Below, one piece after another: positions 1 to 7,729 of a DNA stretch of 20,080 bases (position 1 is the first letter of the stretch; each line of letters starts with the position of its first letter). Location of the stretch: positions 1 to 20,080 of the forward strand of contig JAEWMZ010000412.1 in the NCBI GenBank assembly GCA_023392995.1, given 5' to 3'. Position numbers and translations under genes: made by a program. The notes beneath the pieces were generated by a model. It ran no database searches, was not told where the DNA came from, and saw nothing but the letters and a program-made list of their open reading frames with translations. This stretch comes from Bacillota bacterium. GTDB lineage: Bacteria; Bacillota; Clostridia; Lachnospirales; Lachnospiraceae.

Positions 1-2
1 CT

Positions 3-512
3 TCTGAAAATGCAGAAGAGAGGCAGGAGAAAGTTGTAAAATCCTTATTCAAAAATTCAAAATCCAAGGAACTCGCAGCAAAGGATCAAAAGATTGATGA
101 ATTAAACGACCGTCTGATGAGATCAATAGCAGAGTTTGATAATTACCGCAAGCGTACTGAGAAAGAAAAATCGACGATGTACGATATGGGTATCAAAAGT
201 ATGATTGAAAAGCTGCTTCCTATTGTAGATAACTTCGAAAGAGGCTTGGGTACAATTACAGAGAAGGAAAAGGAAGGTGCTTTTGCACAAGGAATTGAAT
301 TGATTTACCGTCAGTTGATTACAGCACTGGATGAAATTGGTGTAAAGCCGATTGATGCGGTGGGTAAAGAATTTGATCCGAATCTTCATAATGCAGTCAT
401 GCATGGCGAGGATGAGAATCTTGGAGAAAATACAGTATCCGATGAATTCCAGAAGGGATATATGTACCGTGACATGGTAGTTCGTCACAGCATGGTCAAG
501 GTAGTTAATTAG
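3..512 (+). CDS. grpE: GrpE nucleotide exchange factor, 5'-partial
   Basis: GrpE is the cytoplasmic nucleotide exchange factor that releases ADP from DnaK. The frame is open from position 3, with no stop and no convincing start before the window edge, so the N-terminus lies upstream; about 169 codons are visible. The visible part begins with a charged, heptad-like stretch (KELAAKDQKIDELNDRL, then AEFDNYRKRTEKEK), the long dimerising coiled coil of the family. It continues through LLPIVDNFERGL and ends in the beta-rich head (GVKPIDAVGKEFDPNLHNAV, YMYRDMVVRHSMVKVVN), which matches the usual GrpE C-terminus. The stop is TAG at 510-512. dnaK follows after about 180 nt on the same strand, as in the hrcA-grpE-dnaK-dnaJ operon of Firmicutes. 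hrcA and any CIRCE operator would lie outside the window. Identification is firm. Confidence 0.97.
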   Translation, partial: SENAEERQEKVVKSLFKNSKSKELAAKDQKIDELNDRLMRSIAEFDNYRKRTEKEKSTMYDMGIKSMIEKLLPIVDNFERGLGTITEKEKEGAFAQGIELIYRQLITALDEIGVKPIDAVGKEFDPNLHNAVMHGEDENLGENTVSDEFQKGYMYRDMVVRHSMVKVVN

Positions 513-691
513 GAAAGTTCCTGGCCTTACAATGTCCGGCAGGATCATGATCGGACAAATGAGAGCAATATCTTAATTCATTTAGGAAGAATATCTCCTG
601 ACTGTATTGAAGTAATAAATAATTTTAAGGAGGAGAAATCCCTTAAGCCACATTTGCACAATTTCATATATTAATTAAGGAGGAATAGAAC
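513..691 (+). promoter_or_regulatory. grpE-dnaK intergenic leader with a duplicated Shine-Dalgarno
   Basis: This 179-nt spacer has no terminator and no clear promoter, so dnaK is probably read through from grpE. It holds two nearly identical Shine-Dalgarno sequences: TTAAGGAGGA at 625-634, with no start codon behind it, and TTAAGGAGGA at 675-684, the real dnaK site 8 nt before ATG 692. CCTTAA at 641-646 is complementary to TTAAGG in both copies, so the two could compete for one partner. A small dyad (TGTCCG at 532-537, CGGACA at 554-559) lies just after the grpE stop. Regulation by these structures is inference. Confidence 0.4.
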
Positions 692-2557
692 ATGGGTAAA
701 ATAATTGGTATCGACTTAGGTACAACAAATTCATGTGTAGCCGTTATGGAAGGCGGAAAGCCGGTAGTTATTGCGAATACAGAAGGTGCAAGAACAACAC
801 CATCCGTAGTAGCATTTACAAAGACAGGAGAGAGATTGGTGGGTGAGCCTGCAAAACGTCAGGCAGTTACAAATTCTGAAAAGACAATCTCTTCCATAAA
901 GAGACACATGGGAACTGATTACAGAGTGAAAATTGATGACAAGAGATATTCACCTCAGGAAATTTCCGCTATGGTGCTTCAGAAGTTAAAAGCTGATGCA
1001 GAGAGCTATTTAGGCGAAAAGGTAACTGAGGCAGTTATCACAGTACCTGCTTATTTTAACGATGCTCAGAGACAGGCAACCAAGGATGCAGGTAAAATTG
1101 CAGGTCTTGATGTTAAGAGAATTATCAACGAGCCTACAGCAGCAGCTTTAGCTTACGGTCTTGATAATGAGCATGAGCAGAAAATCATGGTATACGATTT
1201 AGGTGGTGGTACCTTCGACGTATCCATTATTGATATCGGTGACGGTGTTATTGAAGTTTTAGCTACCTCCGGTGATAACAGACTCGGTGGAGATGACTTC
1301 GATGAGAAGATCACAAGATATATGATTGACGAATTCAAAAAATCCGATGGTGTTGACTTATCCCTTGATAAAATGGCACTTCAGAGATTAAGAGAAGCAG
1401 CTGAAAAGGCAAAGAAGGAATTATCCTCAGCAACTACCACCAATATCAACCTTCCTTTCATTACAGCAACAGCAGAAGGTCCTAAACATTTTGATATGAA
1501 TTTAACACGTGCTAAGTTCGATGAATTAACGCATGATCTGGTAGAAAGAACCGTAGTTCCGGTTCAGAACGCTCTTCGTGACGCAGGACTTACACCTTCC
1601 GATATTAAGAAAGTATTGTTAGTTGGTGGTTCTACCCGTATTCCTGCTGTTCAGGATAAGGTAAAGATGCTCACTAACCAGGAACCTTCCAAAACCTTGA
1701 ATCCTGACGAATGCGTAGCAATTGGTGCTTCCATCCAGGGTGGTAAATTAGCAGGAGATGCAGGCGCAGGAGATATTCTTCTTCTTGACGTAACTCCACT
1801 TTCTCTTTCCATCGAAACTCTTGGTGGTGTAGCTACCAGATTGATCGAAAGAAACACTACAATTCCTACCAAGAAGAGCCAGGTATTCTCTACTGCAGCT
1901 GATAATCAGACCGCTGTTGATATCAACATCGTTCAGGGTGAAAGACAGTTTGCGAAAGACAACAAGAGTCTTGGACAATTCCGTCTGGATGGTATTCCAC
2001 CGGCAAGAAGAGGTGTTCCTCAGATCGAAGTTACCTTTGATATTGATGCCAATGGTATCGTTAACGTATCTGCTAAGGATCTTGGTACCGGCAGAGAACA
2101 GCACATTACCATTACAGCAAGCTCCAACCTGTCTGATACCGATATCGATAAGGCAGTAAGAGAAGCAGCTGAATATGAAGCACAGGATAAACTTCGCAAG
2201 GAAGCAGTTGATGTCCGCAATGATGCTGACTCTATGGTATTCCAGACAGAGAAGGCTTTAACTGAAGTAGGTGACAAGGTTGATGCGGCTGCAAAATCTA
2301 CCGTTGAGGCTGATGTGGCAAGACTGAAAGAGCTTCTTGAAAAATCCAATCCAGAGGTAATGAGCGAAGGTGAAGTTGCTGATATTAAAGCAGCAAAAGA
2401 GAAGTTAATGGAAGATTCACAGGCATTATTCGCTAAGCTTTATGAACAAAGCGGTGCTGCTGGCGGTCCTGGACCTGATATGTCAGGTGCTGGTCAAGGC
2501 GGGGCAACCGGCGGCTACAATGATGATGTAGTGGATGGAGATTACCGTGAGGTATAA
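692..2557 (+). CDS. dnaK: Hsp70 chaperone DnaK
   Basis: DnaK is the cytoplasmic ATP-dependent Hsp70 chaperone. It works with DnaJ, which delivers substrate and stimulates ATPase activity, and GrpE, which exchanges nucleotide. The 621-aa protein is full length for a Gram-positive DnaK. The N-terminal ATPase domain shows IGIDLGTTNSCVAV (phosphate 1, about residues 5-18), YDLGGGTFDVSI (phosphate 2) and VLLVGGSTRIPAV (adenosine motif). The substrate-binding domain begins after the linker DVTPLSLSIETLGG. The C-terminus ends in a Gly-rich tail and DDVVDGDYREV, resembling the usual acidic tail but not the classical EEVD. The start ATG 692 has AAGGAGG 8 nt upstream. It lies between grpE and dnaJ. Identification is certain. 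Confidence 0.99.
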   Translation: MGKIIGIDLGTTNSCVAVMEGGKPVVIANTEGARTTPSVVAFTKTGERLVGEPAKRQAVTNSEKTISSIKRHMGTDYRVKIDDKRYSPQEISAMVLQKLKADAESYLGEKVTEAVITVPAYFNDAQRQATKDAGKIAGLDVKRIINEPTAAALAYGLDNEHEQKIMVYDLGGGTFDVSIIDIGDGVIEVLATSGDNRLGGDDFDEKITRYMIDEFKKSDGVDLSLDKMALQRLREAAEKAKKELSSATTTNINLPFITATAEGPKHFDMNLTRAKFDELTHDLVERTVVPVQNALRDAGLTPSDIKKVLLVGGSTRIPAVQDKVKMLTNQEPSKTLNPDECVAIGASIQGGKLAGDAGAGDILLLDVTPLSLSIETLGGVATRLIERNTTIPTKKSQVFSTAADNQTAVDINIVQGERQFAKDNKSLGQFRLDGIPPARRGVPQIEVTFDIDANGIVNVSAKDLGTGREQHITITASSNLSDTDIDKAVREAAEYEAQDKLRKEAVDVRNDADSMVFQTEKALTEVGDKVDAAAKSTVEADVARLKELLEKSNPEVMSEGEVADIKAAKEKLMEDSQALFAKLYEQSGAAGGPGPDMSGAGQGGATGGYNDDVVDGDYREV

Positions 2558-2670
2558 GCTTAGATTAAGATGAGATGATTTTAGTATTTCAGAATTGAAT
2601 TATAGTTTGATAAAACGCTAAGCGCCATTCCCAAGGTTATAATTCATTTTGTTTTATTGAAATTATTGGT

Positions 2671-2703
2671 TCCCTGGCAAATGAAAATATCGTTTGTCAG
2701 GGA
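2671..2703 (+). other. Hairpin in the dnaK-dnaJ gap
   Basis: A 13-bp stem (2671-2683 with 2691-2703, two G-U pairs) closes a 7-nt loop and is followed only by TTT. It sits upstream of the internal dnaJ promoter. It could be a weak terminator that lowers read-through from dnaK or a 3'-end stabiliser of grpE-dnaK mRNA. The missing T-run argues against strong termination. Confidence 0.5.
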
Positions 2704-2720
2704 TTTCATACAAATTACGG

Positions 2721-2748
2721 TTGAAAAATGACGAATTATCGATATAAT
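2721..2748 (+). promoter_or_regulatory. SigA-type promoter for dnaJ
   Basis: TTGAAA at 2721-2726 and TATAAT at 2743-2748 are separated by 16 nt. The -10 is a perfect consensus and the -35 matches five of six bases. Predicted transcription would start near 2755 and give a leader of about 185 nt before dnaJ. The leader holds a second stem (CGGATAGGC 2793-2801 with GCCTGTCCG 2816-2824, one G-U pair). dnaJ may therefore be expressed independently of dnaK. Confidence 0.65.
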
Positions 2749-2941
2749 AGATAGTAATGTTAAAAAAAAGTAAGTTTAACTGTAATTGTAATCGGATAGG
2801 CGGTCTGACATGGCGGCCTGTCCGTTGTATTCGCAAGGGAATCGTAAAAAAGATTGTCTTGTTCCAGAATTCTATGAGGGGAAGCTCATTGACCAATGAT
2901 ATTATGGAATTCGTGAAATGTTATGAAAGGTGAAGGAGAAG

Positions 2942-4081
2942 ATGGCAGATAAACGTGATTATTATGAGGTCTTAGGTGTCAGTAGGACAGCGACCGATGA
3001 TGAGTTAAAAAAAGCATACAGACAGCTGGCAAAAAAATATCATCCTGATACCAATCCTGGAGATGCAACTGCCGAAGCGATGTTTAAAGAAGCGTCCGAA
3101 GCGTATGCCGTATTAAGTGATGCGGATAAGCGTAGACAGTATGATCAGTTCGGACATTCTGCATTTGACGGCGGAGCTGGCGCAGGCGCTGGTGGATTTA
3201 ATTTTTCCGGAATGGATATGGGAGATATTTTTGGAGATATCTTTGGAGATCTGTTTGGAGGACGTTCCAGAAGACCAAGTAATGGACCGATGCAGGGTGC
3301 CAACCTTCGTACGGCTGTCAGAATAACCTTTGAAGAAGCAGTCTTTGGTACAGAAAAGGATTTGGAATTAACACTGAAGGATGATTGTGGAACCTGTCAT
3401 GGAACCGGTGCAAAACCCGGGTCATCAGCGGAGACCTGTTCCAAATGCGGAGGAAAAGGCCAGGTGGTTTATACCCAGCAGTCCTTATTCGGAATGGTAC
3501 AGAATGTCCAAACCTGCCCGGATTGTAAAGGAACCGGAAAGATCATCAAGGATAAATGTTCCGATTGCTACGGCACCGGATATATCAGCAGTAAAAAGAA
3601 AATTAAGGTTTCTATTCCTGCCGGTATTGACGGCGGTCAAAGTGTTCGTATTCGCGGAAAGGGAGAGCCTGGAACGAATGGTGGACCAAGAGGTGACCTG
3701 CTGGTAGAGGTTGACGTAAGCAGACATCCGATCTTCCAGAGACAGGATTATGATATCTTCTCAACAGCTCCGATTTCCTACGCAACTGCGGTACTTGGCG
3801 GAGATGTTAAGATTAACACCGTGGATGGCGATGTCCTCTATACCGTGAAGCCGGGAACACAGACGGACACCAAGGTACGTTTACGGGAAAAAGGTGTCCC
3901 AAGCCTTAGAAATAAGGCAGTTAGAGGTGACCATTATGTGACCTTAGTCGTTCAGGTTCCTACGAATTTGAATGGGGAGCAGAAGGAGTTATTAAAGAAA
4001 TTTGATGAGGCAATGACCGGAAAAGTATCTGCTGAAAGTGGAGAGCCGGAAGGCAAAGGCAAGAAGAAGTTCTGGAAATAA
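2942..4081 (+). CDS. dnaJ: Hsp40 co-chaperone DnaJ
   Basis: DnaJ binds unfolded proteins and stimulates DnaK ATPase activity in the cytoplasm. The 379-aa protein has the full class I layout: a J domain at residues 1-70 with HPD at 34-36, a Gly/Phe-rich region (about 75-105, with GDIFGDIFGDLFGG), a zinc-binding domain with four repeats (CGTCHGTG, CSKCGGKG, CPDCKGTG, CSDCYGTG), and the C-terminal substrate-binding beta domains. ATG 2942 is preferred because MADKRDYYEVLG is the normal family N-terminus and AAAGGTG/AAGGAG lies just before it. An in-frame GTG at 2930 would add only four residues and has no spaced ribosome site. A strong terminator follows the stop. Identification is certain. Confidence 0.98.
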   Translation: MADKRDYYEVLGVSRTATDDELKKAYRQLAKKYHPDTNPGDATAEAMFKEASEAYAVLSDADKRRQYDQFGHSAFDGGAGAGAGGFNFSGMDMGDIFGDIFGDLFGGRSRRPSNGPMQGANLRTAVRITFEEAVFGTEKDLELTLKDDCGTCHGTGAKPGSSAETCSKCGGKGQVVYTQQSLFGMVQNVQTCPDCKGTGKIIKDKCSDCYGTGYISSKKKIKVSIPAGIDGGQSVRIRGKGEPGTNGGPRGDLLVEVDVSRHPIFQRQDYDIFSTAPISYATAVLGGDVKINTVDGDVLYTVKPGTQTDTKVRLREKGVPSLRNKAVRGDHYVTLVVQVPTNLNGEQKELLKKFDEAMTGKVSAESGEPEGKGKKKFWK

Positions 4082-4087
4082 TAATTG

Positions 4088-4120
4088 AGAGTTTTTGCAG
4101 GAATGCAAAAACTCTTTTTT
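4088..4120 (+). terminator. Rho-independent terminator after dnaJ
   Basis: A perfect 12-bp stem (4088-4099 with 4104-4115) around the loop GGAA is followed by a T-run to 4120. It lies 7 nt after the dnaJ stop and closes the chaperone transcription unit. Confidence 0.92.
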
Positions 4121-4148
4121 CGGTAGCTAAAATAGTGATTTTAATTCG

Positions 4149-4190
4149 GAACGATTATAAAAGATGAATGAACGATTATAACAGATGAAT
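4149..4190 (+). repeat. Two 21-bp tandem repeats upstream of the prmA promoter
   Basis: Units 4149-4169 and 4170-4190 are identical except at one base (GAACGATTATAA then A or C, then AGATGAAT). They end 4 nt before the extended -10 element of the putative prmA promoter and cover where a -35 would lie. They could be paired operator half-sites or a simple duplication. Confidence 0.7.
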
Positions 4191-4194
4191 TATG

Positions 4195-4203
4195 TGTTAT
4201 AAT
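4195..4203 (+). promoter_or_regulatory. Extended -10 promoter for prmA
   Basis: TGTTATAAT at 4195-4203 is a perfect TGnTATAAT extended -10. No good -35 lies at 16-18 nt, which extended -10 promoters tolerate. The implied leader to ATG 4414 is about 200 nt and has small dyads (AAGACT 4214-4219 with AGTCTT 4232-4237; ACATAG with CTATGT near 4340-4365). I recognise no known riboswitch in it. Confidence 0.5.
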
Positions 4204-4413
4204 TTAGTGTTAGAAGACTGTGACATATACAAGTCTTAAGAGGAAAAATAACATATAAAGTAGTAGTCAAGACAATAGCAGGAGCAGACATCATCACGTG
4301 TTCCAATGTAAAAAATAACATACAAAACGAATAAAACGATAACATAGAGGAAGCCCTTAGGCTATGTAATGATGAAAACTATATGAGAAATGTAAGGAAG
4401 GAATACGAAATAT

Positions 4414-5373
4414 ATGAAATGGACAAAGGTAACCCTTGATACTACCACGGAGGCAGTAGATTATATCAGTGACATGCTGGGTGATTTCGGTATTGAGGGA
4501 ATTGAAATCAGCGATAATATTCAATTATCGGAAGAGGATCAGAAGAAGATGTTTATTGATATCCTGCCGGAGTTACAGGAGGATGACGGCACAGCACAAA
4601 TCAGCTTTTATGTGGATGAGGATGAAAAAATTGATGAGGTTCTGAATCAGGTGCGCGCAGGTCTTAAAGAAATGTCCGGCTATGTTGCAATTGGAAGCGG
4701 AGAACTCAAGGTTAGTGTAACAGATGACAAGGACTGGATCAATAATTGGAAGGAATTCTTTAAGCCCTTCCGAGTGGATGATACCATTGTAATTAAGCCT
4801 ACTTGGGAAGAACTGGAGGAACAGCGTCCGGAGGATCTGGTCATTGAGATTGATCCCGGAACATCCTTCGGTACAGGAGCCCATGAGACTACGAAGCTTT
4901 GTATTATCGGGATGAAAAAATACCTGAAGGAAGATACGGTGGTTCTGGATGCAGGTAGCGGTAGTGGAATTCTGTCCATCATCGCGAAAAAGCTAGGTGC
5001 CAGGGAGGTGCTCGGGATCGACATTGATTCCAATGCCACCAATTCAGCTATGGAAAACGCCGAAGTGAACCATTTACTCCTAAAGACAGGTAACCTGCAA
5101 TTCACAACAGGAAATATTATCGAAGATGATGGGATTCGTACCCAGATTGGCAAGGAAAAATATGATTTGGTGGTAGCGAATATCTTAGCAGATGTTATTA
5201 TTCCTTTATCCGGAGTTATTGCTGAAAATATGAAGGCAGGCGGTATCTTCATAAGCTCAGGAATCATAAATACCAAGGAGGAGTCTGTAAAAGAAGCGCT
5301 AGAAAAGAACCATTTTACTATTCTTGAGGTGAATAGGATGGGAGACTGGGTATCCTTTGTAGCCCAGAAGTAA
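4414..5373 (+). CDS. prmA: Ribosomal protein L11 methyltransferase PrmA
   Basis: PrmA uses S-adenosylmethionine to methylate amino groups of ribosomal protein L11 in the cytoplasm. The 319-aa protein has the family length. It starts with the typical small N-terminal domain (MKWTKVTLDTTTEAVDYIS), then the conserved FGTGAHETT at 152-160. The SAM-binding motif DAGSGSGILSI starts at residue 179, the acidic GIDIDSNA loop follows, and NILADV, the family's substrate-side motif, starts at residue 256. The start ATG has AAGGAAGGA about 10 nt upstream. It follows dnaJ, a common Firmicutes arrangement, but has its own putative promoter. The usual next gene, rsmE, is about 10.4 kb further on here. Confidence 0.97.
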   Translation: MKWTKVTLDTTTEAVDYISDMLGDFGIEGIEISDNIQLSEEDQKKMFIDILPELQEDDGTAQISFYVDEDEKIDEVLNQVRAGLKEMSGYVAIGSGELKVSVTDDKDWINNWKEFFKPFRVDDTIVIKPTWEELEEQRPEDLVIEIDPGTSFGTGAHETTKLCIIGMKKYLKEDTVVLDAGSGSGILSIIAKKLGAREVLGIDIDSNATNSAMENAEVNHLLLKTGNLQFTTGNIIEDDGIRTQIGKEKYDLVVANILADVIIPLSGVIAENMKAGGIFISSGIINTKEESVKEALEKNHFTILEVNRMGDWVSFVAQK

Positions 5374-5402
5374 TAAGCAGGAGAATTTAGAACAAAAGAA
5401 CA

Positions 5403-5555
5403 TTAGGCAATTGCGAAACCATATAGTTTTTGCATTGTATACACAGCAGATACTGTTTCTTCGCTCCAACGCTTCCTTCGGGCTTAGCTTCCGCTTCGAA
5501 ATAGTATCTGCTGTGTATACAATATCTTCAGTTAATGAGTTTCACAATTACCTAA
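5403..5555 (+). repeat. Palindromic repeat element, family 1, copy A
   Basis: A 153-bp element with terminal inverted repeats TTAGGCAATTGCGAAAC and GTTTCACAATTACCTAA (imperfect). A long inner inverted repeat (left arm near 5434-5460, right arm near 5499-5523) is built on GTATACACAGCAGATACT. A pyrimidine-rich core of about 38 nt lies between the arms. Three more copies occur at 8788, 11824 and, inverted, at 19203. It lies in the 3' region of prmA, before that gene's probable terminator. It contains no plausible gene. The terminal repeats, size and lack of coding suggest a MITE-like element. Confidence 0.9.
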
Positions 5556-5569
5556 AAAGAATATGAAGT

Positions 5570-5615
5570 AAAGGAGAGTCCCATACACGAACATAGAGTA
5601 GGGGGCTTTCTTTTT
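5570..5615 (+). terminator. Probable terminator after prmA
   Basis: AAAGGAGAGTCCC at 5570-5582 can pair with GGGGCTTTCTTT at 5602-5613 (about 12 bp, three G-U pairs), followed by a T-rich stretch to 5615. The loop is 19 nt. It is weaker than the dnaJ terminator, but it is placed to end the prmA transcript beyond repeat copy A. From here to 5821 I see only A/T-rich DNA with no convincing promoter or gene. Confidence 0.5.
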
Positions 5616-5821
5616 GTGTCTTCTAGATCTTTTTGTGCAACATTAAATATTTCTTAAGATTATAAATTATTGTTGTGAGCCTTGAAGATAACAGGTAAAA
5701 TAGGGGGAGAGAGTAAGAATTTGCCTGGTCGTAGTTTAAAAGGAATGTATTAATAAGAATACGATTACTTATTATGTTGTGGAAATTTATAAGAAATTTA
5801 TAAATAAGAAGGAGAATGATT

Positions 5822-6166
5822 ATGGCAAAATATGAGAAGTTGATCACGGGTGACTTTTGGGAAGTTCTAAGAGAGCTTGAGCAGGAGATTAATAACAGCG
5901 GAATATCCATGCAGCTGGTAGATGAAAGTAATTATTCGAGTGATGCTGTAAATATAGCAATTCGAGTATATGATAAGTATTTTATGAGAAATGGGAACCG
6001 GGCTAGTCTAAGCCTTACAGTAGTAGGAAACGGAAACGCTATCTTTATATCAGCAATTGGTGCCGGAGGAGGTCAGGGAGTGATTTTAAATTTCAGTCTT
6101 GGCGCGGAAGAGGAAATGGTAGAAATTGTCCAAGACTGTGTAGAGAGATATTGGGGCAGAGGATAA
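5822..6166 (+). CDS. Small DUF6054-like protein
   Basis: A 114-aa cytoplasmic protein of unknown function. There is no signal peptide, membrane segment or nucleotide-binding motif. The sequence (MAKYEKLITGDFWEVLREL, SDAVNIAIRVYDKYFMRNGNRASLSLTVVGNG, SAIGAGGGQGVILNFSLGAEEEMVEIV) resembles from memory the DUF6054 family of small Firmicutes proteins; a profile search would confirm it. ATG 5822 is preferred over ATG 5816 because AAGGAG (5809-5814) is 7 nt before the former and only 1 nt before the latter. It lies about 265 nt after repeat copy A and 107 nt before the secreted BIG2 protein gene, with no terminator seen between them. I infer no function. Confidence 0.85.
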   Translation: MAKYEKLITGDFWEVLRELEQEINNSGISMQLVDESNYSSDAVNIAIRVYDKYFMRNGNRASLSLTVVGNGNAIFISAIGAGGGQGVILNFSLGAEEEMVEIVQDCVERYWGRG

Positions 6167-6273
6167 ATTTAGTTGAATTAAGAATTGAGTGAAAGAAAAA
6201 AGTTGGAACTTATTTTACCTTACTATCGTCAAATGATAAGAGGATAAGGAAGGGATAATAGGAGGATTCGGAT

Positions 6274-7563
6274 ATGAATAAATTATTTGGTAAAAAAATA
6301 GTAGCAGCACTATTAATGATATGTTTTCTTATAGTCGGTACTGTTACGCCGGTAGAAGCGAAGAATTCAGACAGTGCAGGGCAAGCGGCAGTTCTTACCT
6401 TAGATGGTGGCTGGACGGACGGCAAGACAGCAAGTCAGGGAGAATTACAGTATTTCAAAGTTGTTTTACCCTCTGCAGGTAAACTAAGAATAGAGATCAG
6501 ACCAAAGTTTGATGTAGAATGCTCCTTTCTTAATTCAGACTTTACAAAAACTTATTTTAATACAACCTATAAAAAGAATTATTATGTAAGCCTCGATGCA
6601 GGAGAATATGAAGCGGTTGACTCAAATTTTGAGGCTGGAACCTATTATTATACGGTTAAGGGAATCAGTACCTATGGCGATTTTTCAATGAAAGCGGTCT
6701 TTGAACCGGCAAATAATAACGAGAATGAACCAAACCAGTCTTTTGATCAAGCAATGGAATTAACACAGGGATCGATAAAGGGATTTATTTCAGAAGATGA
6801 TGCAGTGGATTATTACGTTGTTCATCTGACTGATCACCAGTCCTTTGTATTAAAGCCAATGGGGTATGATAGTCAGATCTTTAGTATACTGGATAACTTA
6901 AGCATCTACGACAGCAGCCGTCAGTTGATTTATCAGACTACTTGGGGTATCGATAAACCAGTCGAATTTCAGTGGCCGGCAGGAGCCTATTATATTAAGG
7001 TAGAACAAGATAAGGATTCCTTAAAGCCTCAAGGTGCTTATGGATTTGAATATCTTGTAGTTGATAATGCTCAGGATAAAGTGCAGTACACTTATTTTGA
7101 CAAAAGATATCAAACGATGTATATGAACTCCAGCGTTACAATAAAACCAGTGGTGTTACCAGCTTCCGCATCAAATAAAAAGTTTCAGTGGAAATCTTCA
7201 AACACCAAAATAGCGACGGTTACAAGCACAGGTAAGGTAACAGGGATCAAGCCAGGTGCAGTAGTAATTACTGCGACGAGTGTTGACAATCCCAGTAGCT
7301 CAATCTCTTATAACTTAACAGTCCAATCCGTTATACTGACTTTAGAGAAGTCTAACGTGAATATGAAAGTAGGTAAAAAGTATACCGTAAAAACAAAATA
7401 TTTATACGGTGCTTCTCAAACGATTACCTATTCATCTTTAAATTCAAAAATTGCTACCGTTAATAAGAAAGGCGTCGTTACTGCGAAAAAAGCAGGCACT
7501 ACGAAAATTAAGGTTCAAGCTAACGGTCTAACGAGGTATGTTACGATTAAGATTAAAAAATAA
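6274..7563 (+). CDS. Secreted protein with PPC-like and BIG2 Ig-like domains
   Basis: A 429-aa exported protein. A classical signal peptide has KK near the N-terminus, a hydrophobic core (IVAALLMICFLIVGTV) and a likely cleavage after VEA at residue 29. The first half looks like two PPC-type (bacterial pre-peptidase C-terminal) beta domains, about residues 35-145 and 150-265; the second begins ENEPNQSFDQAMEL and contains DAVDYYVVHL. The C-terminal half has two Ig-like group 2 domains, about 280-352 and 353-429, each with the hallmark KIATV, G-V-T, KPG or KAGT pattern. There is no protease domain, LPxTG motif or transmembrane anchor, so it is probably a secreted or wall-associated adhesin-like or binding protein. 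AGGAGG lies about 8 nt before ATG. It converges on the DHH gene, sharing a bidirectional terminator. Confidence 0.9.
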   Translation: MNKLFGKKIVAALLMICFLIVGTVTPVEAKNSDSAGQAAVLTLDGGWTDGKTASQGELQYFKVVLPSAGKLRIEIRPKFDVECSFLNSDFTKTYFNTTYKKNYYVSLDAGEYEAVDSNFEAGTYYYTVKGISTYGDFSMKAVFEPANNNENEPNQSFDQAMELTQGSIKGFISEDDAVDYYVVHLTDHQSFVLKPMGYDSQIFSILDNLSIYDSSRQLIYQTTWGIDKPVEFQWPAGAYYIKVEQDKDSLKPQGAYGFEYLVVDNAQDKVQYTYFDKRYQTMYMNSSVTIKPVVLPASASNKKFQWKSSNTKIATVTSTGKVTGIKPGAVVITATSVDNPSSSISYNLTVQSVILTLEKSNVNMKVGKKYTVKTKYLYGASQTITYSSLNSKIATVNKKGVVTAKKAGTTKIKVQANGLTRYVTIKIKK

Positions 7564-7611
7564 GTAATGGAAATCACAATGTAGCGAAGCAGAGACGATC
7601 CAATATATTTA

Positions 7612-7666
7612 AAAACCGCGGCACGAATTTCGCTCAGCCTGAGCCTTTAATTCCTGTCGCGGTTTT
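7612..7666. terminator. Bidirectional terminator between convergent genes
   Basis: An 18-bp stem (7612-7629 with 7649-7666, one wobble and one mismatch) has A-rich DNA before it and TTTT within its right end, so it can act on both strands. The loop contains a smaller dyad, GCTCA and TGAGC. It lies between the BIG2 gene (+) and the DHH phosphoesterase gene (-), where one shared terminator is expected. Confidence 0.8.
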
Positions 7667-7729
7667 ACATTTGATTCTATGTACTTTGTTATTTCTCTAT
7701 AAAAGCCTTTAACAGCATGAAGCAGGAGT

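Noticed and set aside
2663..2896. A 77-codon minus-strand open frame in the dnaK-dnaJ gap
   Set aside because: It covers two hairpins and the dnaJ promoter, has no ribosome site and resembles no protein.
4204..4413. A riboswitch in the long prmA leader
   Set aside because: Only small 6-bp dyads are visible and no known aptamer consensus was recognised; it stays an unexplained leader.
5623..5910. A 95-codon minus-strand open frame across the gap before the DUF6054-like gene
   Set aside because: The composition is that of A/T-rich DNA read backwards, it runs into the coding start of 5822, and no ribosome site or recognisable motif is present.
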